Below are positions 1-8,636 of a DNA stretch of 64,000 nt, one piece after another. The notes below the pieces were generated by a model, which was given only the letters and a program-made list of their open reading frames with translations, ran no database searches and was not told where the DNA came from. The position numbers and the translations under genes are program-made. Positions within the stretch are counted from its first letter, which is position 1. The number at the start of each line of letters is the position of its first letter. The DNA comes from Phycisphaerales bacterium (GTDB taxonomy: Bacteria > Planctomycetota > Phycisphaerae > Phycisphaerales > SM1A02), in the NCBI GenBank assembly GCA_009691705.1, contig SIAR01000001.1, forward strand, positions 1 to 64,000. The letters run 5' to 3'.

Positions 1-200
1 AGTTCGCGTCCCATCTGACTCTGCCAAGAGTCGAGCGCTTGATCGAGCATTTTGAACGTGTTCTCCATCGTGCGCCGATCATTCGACGCCAGCACCGAAC
101 TCGATACAGCAAGCGCCAGACCCATGAGAATCAGGATGATGCCGATCACGATCACCAACTCCAGCAGCGTGAATGCGCGGCGACGCGTCGTGCGCTTCAC
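1..200 (-). CDS. Type II secretion/type IV pilus pseudopilin, N-terminal part (runs off window)
   Basis: This frame is absent from the ORF track because it starts with GTG and leaves the window. The visible 66 residues begin with a basic leader, then 'RRRAFTLLELVIVIGIIL', the class III prepilin signal: cleavage is expected between Ala and Phe, with Glu at +5 of the mature chain, followed by a hydrophobic helix that anchors the subunit in the inner membrane and packs the pseudopilus core. The residue before the cleavage site is Ala rather than the usual Gly, as in the next gene. Its GTG overlaps the TGA of the upstream pseudopilin gene (GTGA), so translation is probably coupled. Which pseudopilin it is (GspH/I/J type) cannot be told from this fragment. 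It is the last visible gene of the secretion operon. Confidence 0.85.
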   Translation of the reverse strand, partial: MKRTTRRRAFTLLELVIVIGIILILMGLALAVSSSVLASNDRRTMENTFKMLDQALDSWQSQMGRE

Positions 201-1246
201 TTGCCTACCTCCACAACGTTGTCAGCGTTGAATCCAGATTCATCGACCCGGCGGTCAAAATCGGCGCTTCGATCGGGCCCCATCGACATCAGCGCAAAGT
301 CGGCCCCCTGCAACGCGCGCGAGGTGGTCGTGTCGTTGTTGCCATCGGCTAATCCGTCGACTTCGGTTCCCGCTGCGAAGGACTGCGGGCGAAGCGCGAA
401 CACGTCAGAGAGATCCCATCCCATACCCGCTCCGCCTGCCCCACCAGTACTTCGACCAGCCGTCAGACGGGGATCGCCATTGGAATATCCGCGGCGGTAG
501 TAGCGGATGGGCTGCCCCCAATAATCAACGATGCACTTGGGAGCAGTCGGATCCCAGTTGTTGTCTCCAGGACGCGCAACAATTGGTGCGCCGGTCGGAG
601 TCGTGCCAACGATCGCTCCAAAAATGGTGCCTTCTTTCAATTCGAGATATGGACCATAGCTGCGCCCAGAAACGTTGAGTGCAGTCGAAGTGTTCGCGCC
701 TGAAACCTGCGGCAGATTTCGCTGTACAAACGTGCCCAGCGGCTGAGTCGAATTGAGCGGCGTGATGTACGCCCCCCACACGCCGTCCTTGAGCGGACTG
801 CGGATTCCAACCGCTGGCATTTCCTTCGAACCAGCCGTGTTTGCAAGTGGAGTGCCAACGCCGCCGAATCCATCTTCACTGCGTCCACCAGGCCCAGTCA
901 GGTATTCGACGAGTGAGGTGATCGACACATACCGCTGCGCTGCGACCTGTTGCGGAAGAGCTGGCCCGAGCGTCGACTGAGGAATCAATAGATCGCGCAG
1001 GTACCCGGCCGATCCAGGGGGACTGCTTCCCATTGGCGCTGCTCCGAGTATTGGAGGCAGATACCCAAGATCAGCCTTGAACTGCGCGATTGCGTTGGTG
1101 AGCGTGCCCATCAGACTGCGCGTACTCGCAGTCTGAGCCGCCTTTGCCGACGATGAAAGCACAACAACCAACAGTCCCACGAGCAGCACGATCACAGCAA
1201 CGACTGTGAGCAGTTCGACGATCGTGAATGCGCGCCGTCGAATCAT
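197..1246 (-). CDS. GspG-like pseudopilin
   Basis: Predicted 349-residue pseudopilin. I place the start at the ATG giving 'MIRRRAFTIVELLTVV', 12 codons inside the ORF-track call, because prepilin leaders are short and this ATG lies 4 bp after the stop of the GspF gene. The prepilin peptidase site (Ala|Phe, Glu+5) and a transmembrane helix occupy about residues 5-30. The long remainder is periplasmic. It ends in a 'LMSMGPDRSADFDRRV' stretch, which resembles the C-terminal loop of major pseudopilins of the GspG type. At about 350 residues it is much longer than enterobacterial GspG (about 140), but long versions are common in planctomycetes. Likely role: structural subunit of the pseudopilus driven by the ATPases encoded just upstream. 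Pilus and secretion functions cannot be separated by sequence alone. Confidence 0.85.
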   Translation of the reverse strand: MIRRRAFTIVELLTVVAVIVLLVGLLVVVLSSSAKAAQTASTRSLMGTLTNAIAQFKADLGYLPPILGAAPMGSSPPGSAGYLRDLLIPQSTLGPALPQQVAAQRYVSITSLVEYLTGPGGRSEDGFGGVGTPLANTAGSKEMPAVGIRSPLKDGVWGAYITPLNSTQPLGTFVQRNLPQVSGANTSTALNVSGRSYGPYLELKEGTIFGAIVGTTPTGAPIVARPGDNNWDPTAPKCIVDYWGQPIRYYRRGYSNGDPRLTAGRSTGGAGGAGMGWDLSDVFALRPQSFAAGTEVDGLADGNNDTTTSRALQGADFALMSMGPDRSADFDRRVDESGFNADNVVEVGK

Positions 1247-1250
1247 GTGC

Positions 1251-2540
1251 TTACTTTCCGCCTCCGCCCGAAACGCTCTCAATCATCGCTACGAGTGGCA
1301 AGAAGAGCGCCAACACGATCGTTCCGACGATGCCGCCGAGAATCACCACCATGAACGGCTCGAGCAGCGAGAGCAAACTCGCAACGGCCACGTCGACCTC
1401 TTCTTCGTAGTTGTCTGCGATCTTCATGAGCATCGCGTCGAGATCTCCAGTCTCCTCACCGACGTCGATCATGTTCACGACCAGGGCATCGCACACTTTG
1501 CTATCGCGCAGTGGTTTCGAGAAAGACTCTCCCTCGCGCACCGAATCGTGCACCTTGGTAAGCGCCTTCTCGAAGACATAGTTTCCAGATGTGTCGCGCG
1601 TGATCAGAATGGCCTCAAGAATCGGCACACCAGCGGCAACGAGCGTGCCGAGCGTTCGCGTGAATCGCGCGATCGCCGTCTTCTTGATGAGCACCCCGAT
1701 GACTGGAATCTTCGTGCGAATCACGTCGGTCGCCGCTCGCCCAAACGACGTCTTGCGAATGAGTTTCATTCCGAAGAAGACGATGAACGGCGAGCACATC
1801 ACCCAGATCGCGCCTGGAACTTTTTGGCCAGGGTTCTGTCCCGCCACCCACTTGCTGGCGTCGATCAACCACACGGTAAGTGCGGGAAGCGCGACGTCAA
1901 AGTCGTTAAAGATTTCTTGAAACTTCGGAATCACGAAGTACATGATTCCAGTCACGATCGCGACGGCGATCGAGATCACCACCGCGGGATAAATCATTGC
2001 ACCGATGATGCGGCGCTTGAGTCGCTGCCCCTTCTCCATAAACTCGGCTAGTCGTTGCATGATGACGTCGAGCACTCCACCGATCTCGCCCGCGGCGACC
2101 ATCTTCACGTAGAGAGTCTCGAAGACTTTTGGGTGCTGCGCGAAGGCATCTGAGAGGGTCGATCCACCGCTCACCGACTCACACACTTCGCCCAGCACGG
2201 TCTTCAGCTTTCCTGGCTTCTGCTGGTCTTCAAGAATCTGCAGCGATCGCAGCAGTGGCAAACCTGCATCCTGCAACGTCGACATCTGGCGAGTGAAGGT
2301 GGTCAGCATCTTTGTGCTAACACCACCGAACGAGAGCGACAATCCATTCTTCTTTTTCTTCTTGTCGAGATTCTTGGCCCCCTTCTTCTTCTCGCCGCCC
2401 TTGCGTTGCTCGAGCACCGACGTCGGAAAGAGCCCCTGCGACTTGATCTTTTGCACCGCTGCTTCGCCACTCACCGCCTCAATCGTGCCCTTCTGGGTCG
2501 ATCCTGCGGAGTTGGCTGCGACATAGGAGAATGTTGGCAT
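1251..2540 (-). CDS. Type II secretion/type IV pilus inner-membrane platform protein (GspF/PilC family)
   Basis: Polytopic inner-membrane protein of 429 residues that couples the cytoplasmic ATPase to pseudopilin assembly. The N-terminal cytoplasmic part starts 'MPTFSYVAANSAGSTQKG', as in GspF/PilC. It is followed by a very lysine-rich linker at about residues 50-65. Two copies of the T2SSF domain are visible, one starting near 'TTFTRQMSTLQDAGLPL' (residue 81) and one near 'IARFTRTLGTLVAAGVPIL'. Membrane helices lie at about 179-204, 235-258 and 395-422. The gene lies 15 bp downstream of a PilB-type ATPase and 4 bp upstream of a pseudopilin, so it belongs to one operon. It is the only platform protein in the window although three ATPases are present. 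Length and domain order are normal for the family. Confidence 0.95.
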   Translation of the reverse strand: MPTFSYVAANSAGSTQKGTIEAVSGEAAVQKIKSQGLFPTSVLEQRKGGEKKKGAKNLDKKKKKNGLSLSFGGVSTKMLTTFTRQMSTLQDAGLPLLRSLQILEDQQKPGKLKTVLGEVCESVSGGSTLSDAFAQHPKVFETLYVKMVAAGEIGGVLDVIMQRLAEFMEKGQRLKRRIIGAMIYPAVVISIAVAIVTGIMYFVIPKFQEIFNDFDVALPALTVWLIDASKWVAGQNPGQKVPGAIWVMCSPFIVFFGMKLIRKTSFGRAATDVIRTKIPVIGVLIKKTAIARFTRTLGTLVAAGVPILEAILITRDTSGNYVFEKALTKVHDSVREGESFSKPLRDSKVCDALVVNMIDVGEETGDLDAMLMKIADNYEEEVDVAVASLLSLLEPFMVVILGGIVGTIVLALFLPLVAMIESVSGGGGK

Positions 2541-2555
2541 GACTGTGCTTTCCTC

Positions 2556-4319
2556 TTACTCAGAGATCGTCTCTCGAACCACTTCATCAATTGTTGTTTG
2601 ACCCTCGAACAACGCGAGCAATCCTGATTCACGCAGGGTGCGCATTCCACGCTTGCGCGACTCGACCTGCAGAACCGACGTTGAAGCCTGCTGCATGATT
2701 AGTTCGCGCAGTTCATCGTCGAGCAGCATGATTTCGAAGAGTGCCATTCGACCCATGTAACCCGTACCGGTGCACGCGGTGCATCCGCGGCCACGGTAGA
2801 GGGTGCGTCCCTGAACGTCGCTCATCCGCAAATTGAGTTCCATCAGATGCTCTTCGGAGGGAACGAACTCTTCTTTGCACTTTGTGCAGATCTTGCGCAC
2901 GAGCCGCTGCGCGACAACGGCTTCGATTGTCGCGGTCAAGAGGAATGATTCGACTCCAAGATCGAGCAGTCGCAAGATCGTGCTCGGCGCATCATTCGTA
3001 TGCAACGTCGCAAACACCAAGTGGCCGGTGAGGCTCGCTTGAATCGCAATCTGAGCGGTTTCGAGATCTCGAATCTCACCCACGAGAATGATGTCGGGGT
3101 CTTGTCGCAAGAACGAGCGCAGCAACTTGGCAAAGGTCAACTCTTGGTCAATGTTCACCTGGCACTGCATCATCCCGTCGATGTCGTACTCGACTGGATC
3201 TTCCGCAGTAAGAATCTTCGTGTCGATCTGGTTCAATTCTCGCAGGGCTGCATACAGCGTCGTCGTCTTTCCCGAACCTGTGGGACCAGTGACGAGCACG
3301 ATGCCGTTTGGTTTGTTGATGATGAGCCGCATCTTCGCGAGTTCATCTTCGCGCAAGCCGATGAGATCAAGATCAAGCTGCACGGCCGAACGATCGAGAA
3401 TACGAAGCACCACAGACTCGCCGTACATCGTCGGTAAGACTGCCACACGCAAGTCAATTGGTTGGTCTGAAATACCGGCGTAACTGATACGTCCGTCTTG
3501 TGGCAAGCGCCGTTCGGCGATGTTCAACTTTGCGAGAATCTTGACGCGGCTCACGATCGCCATTGAGATCTTCTGATCGGGAGGCGTCATTTCGTACAAC
3601 ACGCCGTCTACGCGGTAACGCACAATGAACTTGCCTTCAAACGGCTCAAGGTGAATGTCAGATGCACGATTTTCGATAGCTTGCAGCAACATGCTGTTTA
3701 CGAGTTTGACGACGGCATTGTCGCTTGCTGCGTCTTGCAAACTTCCCACGTCAATTGAATCCCCTCGCCCTTCGAGGTTCTTCACGGCGTCAGACCGCGC
3801 GACCTCGGCGAACAACTCGCTTGCATCGACGGCGCGCGAGTACTCGCGCTTGATCAGAGCATCGATCTCGCTCGCGGGCGCGATGACTACTTCGACCGTG
3901 TAGCCCGGATAGACGTTCAGTTTCAGATTGTCGATCGCCTGAAAGTTTCTCTCCGACGCCAATGCGACTGTGACTGTCTTGGCGTTCGAGTCACGGGCAA
4001 TCGGAACAACGTGCATCACCCGCGCCGTTTTGGGCGTCATCGAGTGCAAGACCTCAGGGGCAATCTTGAGCGACAGAATGCTCTGAAACCGGTAGCCCTT
4101 CTGTCCAGCGAGCGCAATGCAAAGGTCTTGGGCAGAAATGAGGCTCATCTCTATGAGAAGTTCCCCGATCTTCATTTTGGCCTTTTGGGGATCGCTCGCC
4201 CTAAGTTCGATCGCCGCGTGCACCTGTTCGCGGGTGATTTTCCCCATTTTGGTCAAGACTCGACCGAGCTTTCGGCCTTTCATCTCGGATGGGTTGAGCT
4301 CAATCATTGCGTTGCTCAT
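2556..4319 (-). CDS. PilB/GspE-type assembly ATPase
   Basis: Hexameric ATPase of 587 residues that powers pilin or pseudopilin extension at the cytoplasmic face. The N-terminal domain starts near residue 17 ('KLGRVLTKMGKITREQ'). The core has a Walker A 'GPTGSGKTTT' at about residue 345, an Asp box 'EDPVEYDIDG', Walker B 'PDIILVGEIRD', and a His box 'GHLVFATLHTND'. A C-terminal zinc site is formed by two CxxC pairs ('CTKC' and 'CTAC'), which marks the PilB/GspE branch and not PilT. It is followed by the GspF gene after 15 bp. A 144-bp gap separates it from the PilT gene upstream, long enough for its own promoter, but I could not identify a convincing one. All catalytic motifs are intact. A second, divergent PilB-like gene lies at the head of the cluster. 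Confidence 0.95.
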   Translation of the reverse strand: MSNAMIELNPSEMKGRKLGRVLTKMGKITREQVHAAIELRASDPQKAKMKIGELLIEMSLISAQDLCIALAGQKGYRFQSILSLKIAPEVLHSMTPKTARVMHVVPIARDSNAKTVTVALASERNFQAIDNLKLNVYPGYTVEVVIAPASEIDALIKREYSRAVDASELFAEVARSDAVKNLEGRGDSIDVGSLQDAASDNAVVKLVNSMLLQAIENRASDIHLEPFEGKFIVRYRVDGVLYEMTPPDQKISMAIVSRVKILAKLNIAERRLPQDGRISYAGISDQPIDLRVAVLPTMYGESVVLRILDRSAVQLDLDLIGLREDELAKMRLIINKPNGIVLVTGPTGSGKTTTLYAALRELNQIDTKILTAEDPVEYDIDGMMQCQVNIDQELTFAKLLRSFLRQDPDIILVGEIRDLETAQIAIQASLTGHLVFATLHTNDAPSTILRLLDLGVESFLLTATIEAVVAQRLVRKICTKCKEEFVPSEEHLMELNLRMSDVQGRTLYRGRGCTACTGTGYMGRMALFEIMLLDDELRELIMQQASTSVLQVESRKRGMRTLRESGLLALFEGQTTIDEVVRETISE

Positions 4320-4463
4320 AGAAAAATCGCTTCCGACGATATACGACCGATCGAGACTTCTACCTCGTCAAAATCGAAAGAATCGCGCTTTTGATCTGAC
4401 ACCTGGTATTCAAGCGCCTTTTTACCACGCAGATTAGGGAGCGGTGTGAGAAAATTTGACCAT

Positions 4464-5618
4464 TCAACCGCCCTTTATGTCCTCTTCGTCCCATTCAGGA
4501 CGTCCGATTTTTCCACCAGAACGGTGCACCTTGTCTCGAAGAGAGGCGGCGTCTTTCGCCTTATCAACCATTTCCTCTGCGTCGATTCGACCCTCTGAAT
4601 ACAGCCTCCAAAGATGGTCATCGAGCAACTGCATTCCGAACTTCTTGCCGGTTTGGATCGCTGAGTCGATGCGAAATGTCTTGTTCTCACGAATCAGGTT
4701 CGCGATTGCGGGAGTCACCATCAAGAATTCGTACGCGGCGAGTCGTCCCGGCTTGTCATTCCTAACAAGCAACACTTGGCTCAACACGGCAATCAGACTG
4801 ACTGAAAGCTGCACTCGAATCTGCTCTTGCTGATTTGTCGGAAAGGCGTCGATGATGCGGTTGATCGTTCCTGCTGCGCCAGTCGTGTGCAGAGTTCCAA
4901 AGACCAAGTGCCCGGTTTCAGCCGCGCGAATCGCTGCTTCAATCGTCTCGAGATCGCGCATTTCACCGACGAGAATGACGTCGGGATCTTGGCGTAGAAC
5001 GCGCTTGAGCGCTTCAGTAAATGATGGGACATCGTCTCCGACTTCACGCTGATTCACGATCGATTTCTTGTGATAGTGATAGAACTCAATGGGGTCTTCG
5101 ACGGTCACAATGTGCCGCTCGAAGCTCTGGTTGATGTAATCGATCATCGTCGCAAGCGAGGTCGACTTTCCGCTTCCGGTGGGACCCGTCACCAGCATCA
5201 ACCCTCGGGGACGCCGCAAGAGATCGAGGCAGATGTCAGGCAATCCAATCTCAGCGAAGGTCATGAGTCGATTGGGAATCTGCCGCATCACAAGCGCGAC
5301 AGCGCCGCGTTGTTTGAAGATGGAACACCGGAATCGCGCCGCCGTACCGAAAGCGATTCCGAAGTCTGATCCCCCGTTCTCTTGCAAGTCTTGCTGGTTC
5401 TTCTCGGGTGCGATCTGCTTCATCAGCGACATCGTGTCTTCTGCCGCAAGCACCTTGGTTGCGAGCGATCGCAGGCGTCCATTGAGACGAAGCGTCGGCG
5501 GACGCCCAACCGTCACGTGCAAATCAGATGCCCCCTGCCGTATGACCGTATCGAGCAAACGATCCATCTGCATCGAACTCGCTTCGACTCGTTGACTTGG
5601 TGTTTCTGCGCCTGACAT
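4464..5618 (-). CDS. pilT: PilT-type retraction ATPase
   Basis: ATPase of 384 residues, family of the pilus retraction motor. The start chosen (MSGAETPSQR) lies 13 codons inside the ORF-track call because GAAGGAG sits 8 bases upstream of it. Visible motifs: 'GASDLHVTVGRPPTLRLNG' near residue 29, typical of PilT/PilU; Walker A 'GPTGSGKSTS' at about 145; Asp box 'EDPIEFYH'; Walker B 'PDVILVGEMRD'; His box 'GHLVFGTLHTTGA'; and a C-terminal 'TPAIANLIRENKT' that matches the AIRNLIRE motif needed for retraction in PilT. The zinc CxxC pairs of PilB are absent, as expected. The gene lies between two PilB-like ATPase genes. A retraction motor favours a dynamic pilus (twitching or uptake) over a pure type II secretion role for at least part of this machinery; that is inference. 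Confidence 0.93.
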   Translation of the reverse strand: MSGAETPSQRVEASSMQMDRLLDTVIRQGASDLHVTVGRPPTLRLNGRLRSLATKVLAAEDTMSLMKQIAPEKNQQDLQENGGSDFGIAFGTAARFRCSIFKQRGAVALVMRQIPNRLMTFAEIGLPDICLDLLRRPRGLMLVTGPTGSGKSTSLATMIDYINQSFERHIVTVEDPIEFYHYHKKSIVNQREVGDDVPSFTEALKRVLRQDPDVILVGEMRDLETIEAAIRAAETGHLVFGTLHTTGAAGTINRIIDAFPTNQQEQIRVQLSVSLIAVLSQVLLVRNDKPGRLAAYEFLMVTPAIANLIRENKTFRIDSAIQTGKKFGMQLLDDHLWRLYSEGRIDAEEMVDKAKDAASLRDKVHRSGGKIGRPEWDEEDIKGG

Positions 5619-5662
5619 TGAAACGGACTCCTTCAGTCGTTGTGTACCGAGCCCCAAACTGA

Positions 5663-7447
5663 TCAGACCGATATCTCTGCCTGAGCGAACGTCGCCACCT
5701 CTTGCGCGGTTGTCATACCGTTGAGCACCTTGATTTTGCCATCACCCAGAAGCGTTCGCATACCACTGCGCACCGCTGCTCCTCGCAGTTTCGAAACCGT
5801 TGATCGCTGAAATGCTAGGTCGCGAATCTCGGCATTCATAACCATCATCTCGTACACGCCGCGGCGACCGCGATAACCAACGTTATCGCACTTCGCACAA
5901 CCAACGCCCTTCATGATGTTGCCGTTGGCGATCTCGGCAGCGGTGATTCCGGCGATACGCATCCAATGTGGGTCCGGGGAATCATCGCGCACTTTGCACT
6001 CTGGGCAAAGAATTCTCGCGAGTCGTTGCGCGAGCACTGCCTGAATCGAACTCGCCACAAGGAATGGCTTAACACCCATGTCTATCAATCGCGTGATCGC
6101 GCTGGGAGCATCATTCGTGTGCAACGTTGAGAAGACCAAGTGACCGGTGAGCGCCGCCTGAATTGCGATGTCGGCAACTTCACGGTCTCGAATTTCGCCC
6201 ACGAGAATAATGTTGGGGGCTTGTCGCAACATCGACTTCAAGATGACCGGAAAGGTCAGACCAATCTTCTCTCGCACCTGCACTTGGTTGATTCCTTCGA
6301 ATGAAAACTCGACTGGATCTTCGGCGGTGATGATCTTCCGGTCGGGTCGGTTGAGATCGTTGAGTGCCGAATACAACGTCGTCGTTTTTCCAGAGCCGGT
6401 GGGACCGGTCACCAAGAAAATTCCATTGGGACGGCGGATGATCTTGTTGAAGGTGTCGAGTGTGTCCTGCTGAAGTCCGAGATTGAGCAAGCCAATTCGC
6501 GCCGATTCTGGCCGCAAAATTCGCAAGACGATGCTCTCGCCCCAGTACGCCGGGCACGCACTCACCCGAAAGTCGATCGCCGACCCATCCACCACGAACT
6601 TGATGCGACCGTCTTGAGGAACACGCCGTTCGGCGATGTTGACTCCCGCCATCAGCTTGATCTTGGCCAAGATAGAACTCTGAAGTTTTTTGTCTATGCG
6701 CTCCACCTCGAGGCACGAACCGTCAATTCGATACCGCACCCGCACGGCGTCTTTCAACGGCTCAATATGGATGTCGCTTGCGCGATGCTGCACGGCATCG
6801 ATGATGAGTCGATCAACGACCTTGGTCGCCGCTCCGACCTCCGCGGCCGATGCCTGCTTTGTGGCGTCCTTACCATCGCCATCAAGCGAGGCGGTACTGC
6901 GATCCACGCTTTTGTCTTGGCTTGAGTCTCGGCTTGAGTCCCGCGTCTTATCGGTGGTGACGTTCACCGATGCGGTGATCACACTCTTTCGATTGAGAAG
7001 GCTCGGCGCTTCTCGCTCGCCCTCCACAAATCGACGAATCTGGCCGCGCGCGGCAATCAACGTCACAAACGTGCAACTCAGGCGAAACTGCAGTGACGAG
7101 AGTGCGTCGAGATCCATCGGATCATGCACCAGAATTTTCATCGAGTTGCCGGACTTCTCATCGAGCGGAAGAATCAGAAACTTCTTGATGATGTCTTCGG
7201 TGAGCAACTTTCGGTTGATTCGATTCGCCCCCTCCGGTCGATCGAGATTGACGAATTCCATCCCGAATTGTCTGCCAAGCGCCCGCGCGACATCCTCTTC
7301 GCTACATGCCTGCATCTCAACCAAAACTTCGCCAGTTCGCTTGCGAGAGTTCTTTGCAGTTGCGACCGCTTGCTCGACTTGCTCGGGCTTGGTGACCCCA
7401 GCTTCGACTAGAAGTTCACCGATCTTTTTACGTTCCTTACGAGCCAC
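5663..7447 (-). CDS. Second PilB/GspE-type ATPase, first gene of the secretion operon
   Basis: I place the start at the GTG giving 'MARKERKKIGELLVEAG', 21 codons inside the ORF-track call (which used TTG), because ACGGAG precedes it by 6 bases; this gives 594 residues. Domains: GspE N-terminal domain from about residue 8; a Ser/Asp-rich linker at about 166-194 encoded by a short direct repeat; Walker A 'GPTGSGKTTT' near 348; Asp box 'EDPVEFSFEG'; His box 'GHLVFSTLHTND'; and two CxxC zinc pairs ('CPEC', 'CAKC'). The stretch before Walker B reads 'RQAPNIILVGEIRD', where the family normally has RQDPD; the acidic Walker B Glu is present, so activity is still likely. It is clearly divergent from the other PilB in this window, so it may serve another pseudopilus or a different step. 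Confidence 0.92.
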   Translation of the reverse strand: MARKERKKIGELLVEAGVTKPEQVEQAVATAKNSRKRTGEVLVEMQACSEEDVARALGRQFGMEFVNLDRPEGANRINRKLLTEDIIKKFLILPLDEKSGNSMKILVHDPMDLDALSSLQFRLSCTFVTLIAARGQIRRFVEGEREAPSLLNRKSVITASVNVTTDKTRDSSRDSSQDKSVDRSTASLDGDGKDATKQASAAEVGAATKVVDRLIIDAVQHRASDIHIEPLKDAVRVRYRIDGSCLEVERIDKKLQSSILAKIKLMAGVNIAERRVPQDGRIKFVVDGSAIDFRVSACPAYWGESIVLRILRPESARIGLLNLGLQQDTLDTFNKIIRRPNGIFLVTGPTGSGKTTTLYSALNDLNRPDRKIITAEDPVEFSFEGINQVQVREKIGLTFPVILKSMLRQAPNIILVGEIRDREVADIAIQAALTGHLVFSTLHTNDAPSAITRLIDMGVKPFLVASSIQAVLAQRLARILCPECKVRDDSPDPHWMRIAGITAAEIANGNIMKGVGCAKCDNVGYRGRRGVYEMMVMNAEIRDLAFQRSTVSKLRGAAVRSGMRTLLGDGKIKVLNGMTTAQEVATFAQAEISV

Positions 7448-7532
7448 TCGATACTCCGTTTGTTGAACAACCTGAAGAGGCGAAATAGTAGCAAGGTGCC
7501 GTCCATCCAATCACAATTCGGCCCGAGCATCT

Positions 7533-7540
7533 GCTAACTT
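7533..7540 (+). promoter_or_regulatory. Candidate -10 box upstream of gnd-zwf
   Basis: GCTAACTT lies 53 bases before the gnd start, in the divergent gap between the secretion operon and gnd. It fits the GCTAnnnT pattern seen before several other operons here. No good -35 sequence is visible 16-18 bases upstream, so this is tentative. Confidence 0.3.
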
Positions 7541-7593
7541 CGCTGATCTAGGTACACAACGCATCGAACCAACCACTGAAAGGTGCTCTAGCC

Positions 7594-8631
7594 ATGCAAC
7601 TCGCAATGATCGGACTCGGACGAATGGGGGCGAATATGACGATTCGACTTCTCAATGCTGGTCATCAAGTCGTGGTCTTTGATCGCAACAAAGATGCAAT
7701 GGCAGAACTCGTCAAGCATGGCGCATCTTCTGCGACGTCTCTCGCCGACCTCGCCGCAAAACTCTCGGCACCCCGCAACATTTGGCTCATGATTCCCGCC
7801 GCTTACGTCGACGGCACAATCACCGATCTCACCCCCCTACTAAAGAGCGACGACACGGTCATCGATGGCGGAAACAGCTATTACAAGGATGATTTGCGCC
7901 GGTCAAAGGCGTTGGGCGCGCTTGGCATTCACTATGTCGATTGCGGCACCTCTGGCGGAGTTTGGGGACTCGAGCGCGGCTACTCGCTCATGATCGGCGG
8001 CGACCTGAAAGCTGTGCAGCGACTCGATCCGATCTTCTCGACGCTGGCTCCTGGCAAAGCGGCCGCACCGCCGACGCCAGGACGCACGTCAACCAGCACC
8101 GCTGATCAGGGATACCTGCATTGCGGTCCCTCAGGCGCTGGTCACTTCGTCAAGATGGTTCACAACGGCATTGAATATGGAATGATGGCTTCATTTGCCG
8201 AGGGTCTCAACGTGCTGCGCCATGCGAATGCCGGAATGCATGCGCAGGTCATTGACGCTGAAACAACCCCGCTGCGCGATCCGTCCGAGTTCATGTACGA
8301 ATTCAATCTCGCCGAGGTCACCGAAGTCTGGCGCCGTGGAAGCGTCGTTGCGTCGTGGCTGCTCGACCTCACCGCACAAGCGTTCGCGAGCGACACCGAA
8401 CTCAAAACCTACGCGGGACGTGTCTCCGACTCTGGCGAAGGACGCTGGACCGTGCTCGCCGCGATCGAAGAGGGGGTTCCAGTGCATGTTCTCAGCGCAG
8501 CTTTGATGGATCGCTTCGAAAGCCGTGGACAGTCTGACTTTGCCAACAAGGTTCTCTCGGCAATGCGCATGGGCTTTGGCGGTCACCTCGAAAAGCCCGC
8601 AGACAACAAATCTGCAAAGCACAACGGATAA
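7594..8631 (+). CDS. gnd: 6-phosphogluconate dehydrogenase, decarboxylating (short form)
   Basis: Converts 6-phosphogluconate to ribulose 5-phosphate and CO2 with reduction of NAD(P), in the cytoplasm. The 345-residue length fits the short (GndA/YqeC-like) class rather than the 470-residue enzyme. The N-terminal Rossmann fold has 'GLGRMGANM'. The substrate loop '[14 protein letters not shown]' and the catalytic '[16 protein letters not shown]' with its Lys, His and Asn are intact. An Arg follows the second beta strand ('VFDRNKDAM'), and cofactor preference cannot be settled from that. GAAAGGTG precedes the ATG at a normal distance. zwf follows after 5 bp, so the two oxidative pentose phosphate enzymes are co-transcribed; a 6-phosphogluconolactonase gene is not present next to them. 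Confidence 0.95.
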   Translation: MQLAMIGLGRMGANMTIRLLNAGHQVVVFDRNKDAMAELVKHGASSATSLADLAAKLSAPRNIWLMIPAAYVDGTITDLTPLLKSDDTVIDGGNSYYKDDLRRSKALGALGIHYVDCGTSGGVWGLERGYSLMIGGDLKAVQRLDPIFSTLAPGKAAAPPTPGRTSTSTADQGYLHCGPSGAGHFVKMVHNGIEYGMMASFAEGLNVLRHANAGMHAQVIDAETTPLRDPSEFMYEFNLAEVTEVWRRGSVVASWLLDLTAQAFASDTELKTYAGRVSDSGEGRWTVLAAIEEGVPVHVLSAALMDRFESRGQSDFANKVLSAMRMGFGGHLEKPADNKSAKHNG

Positions 8632-8636
8632 CCGAA

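Noticed and set aside
1206-2051. 281-residue plus-strand ORF opposite the GspF gene
   Set aside because: Shadow of the GspF reading frame; composition (His/Arg-rich) is typical of a frame artefact.
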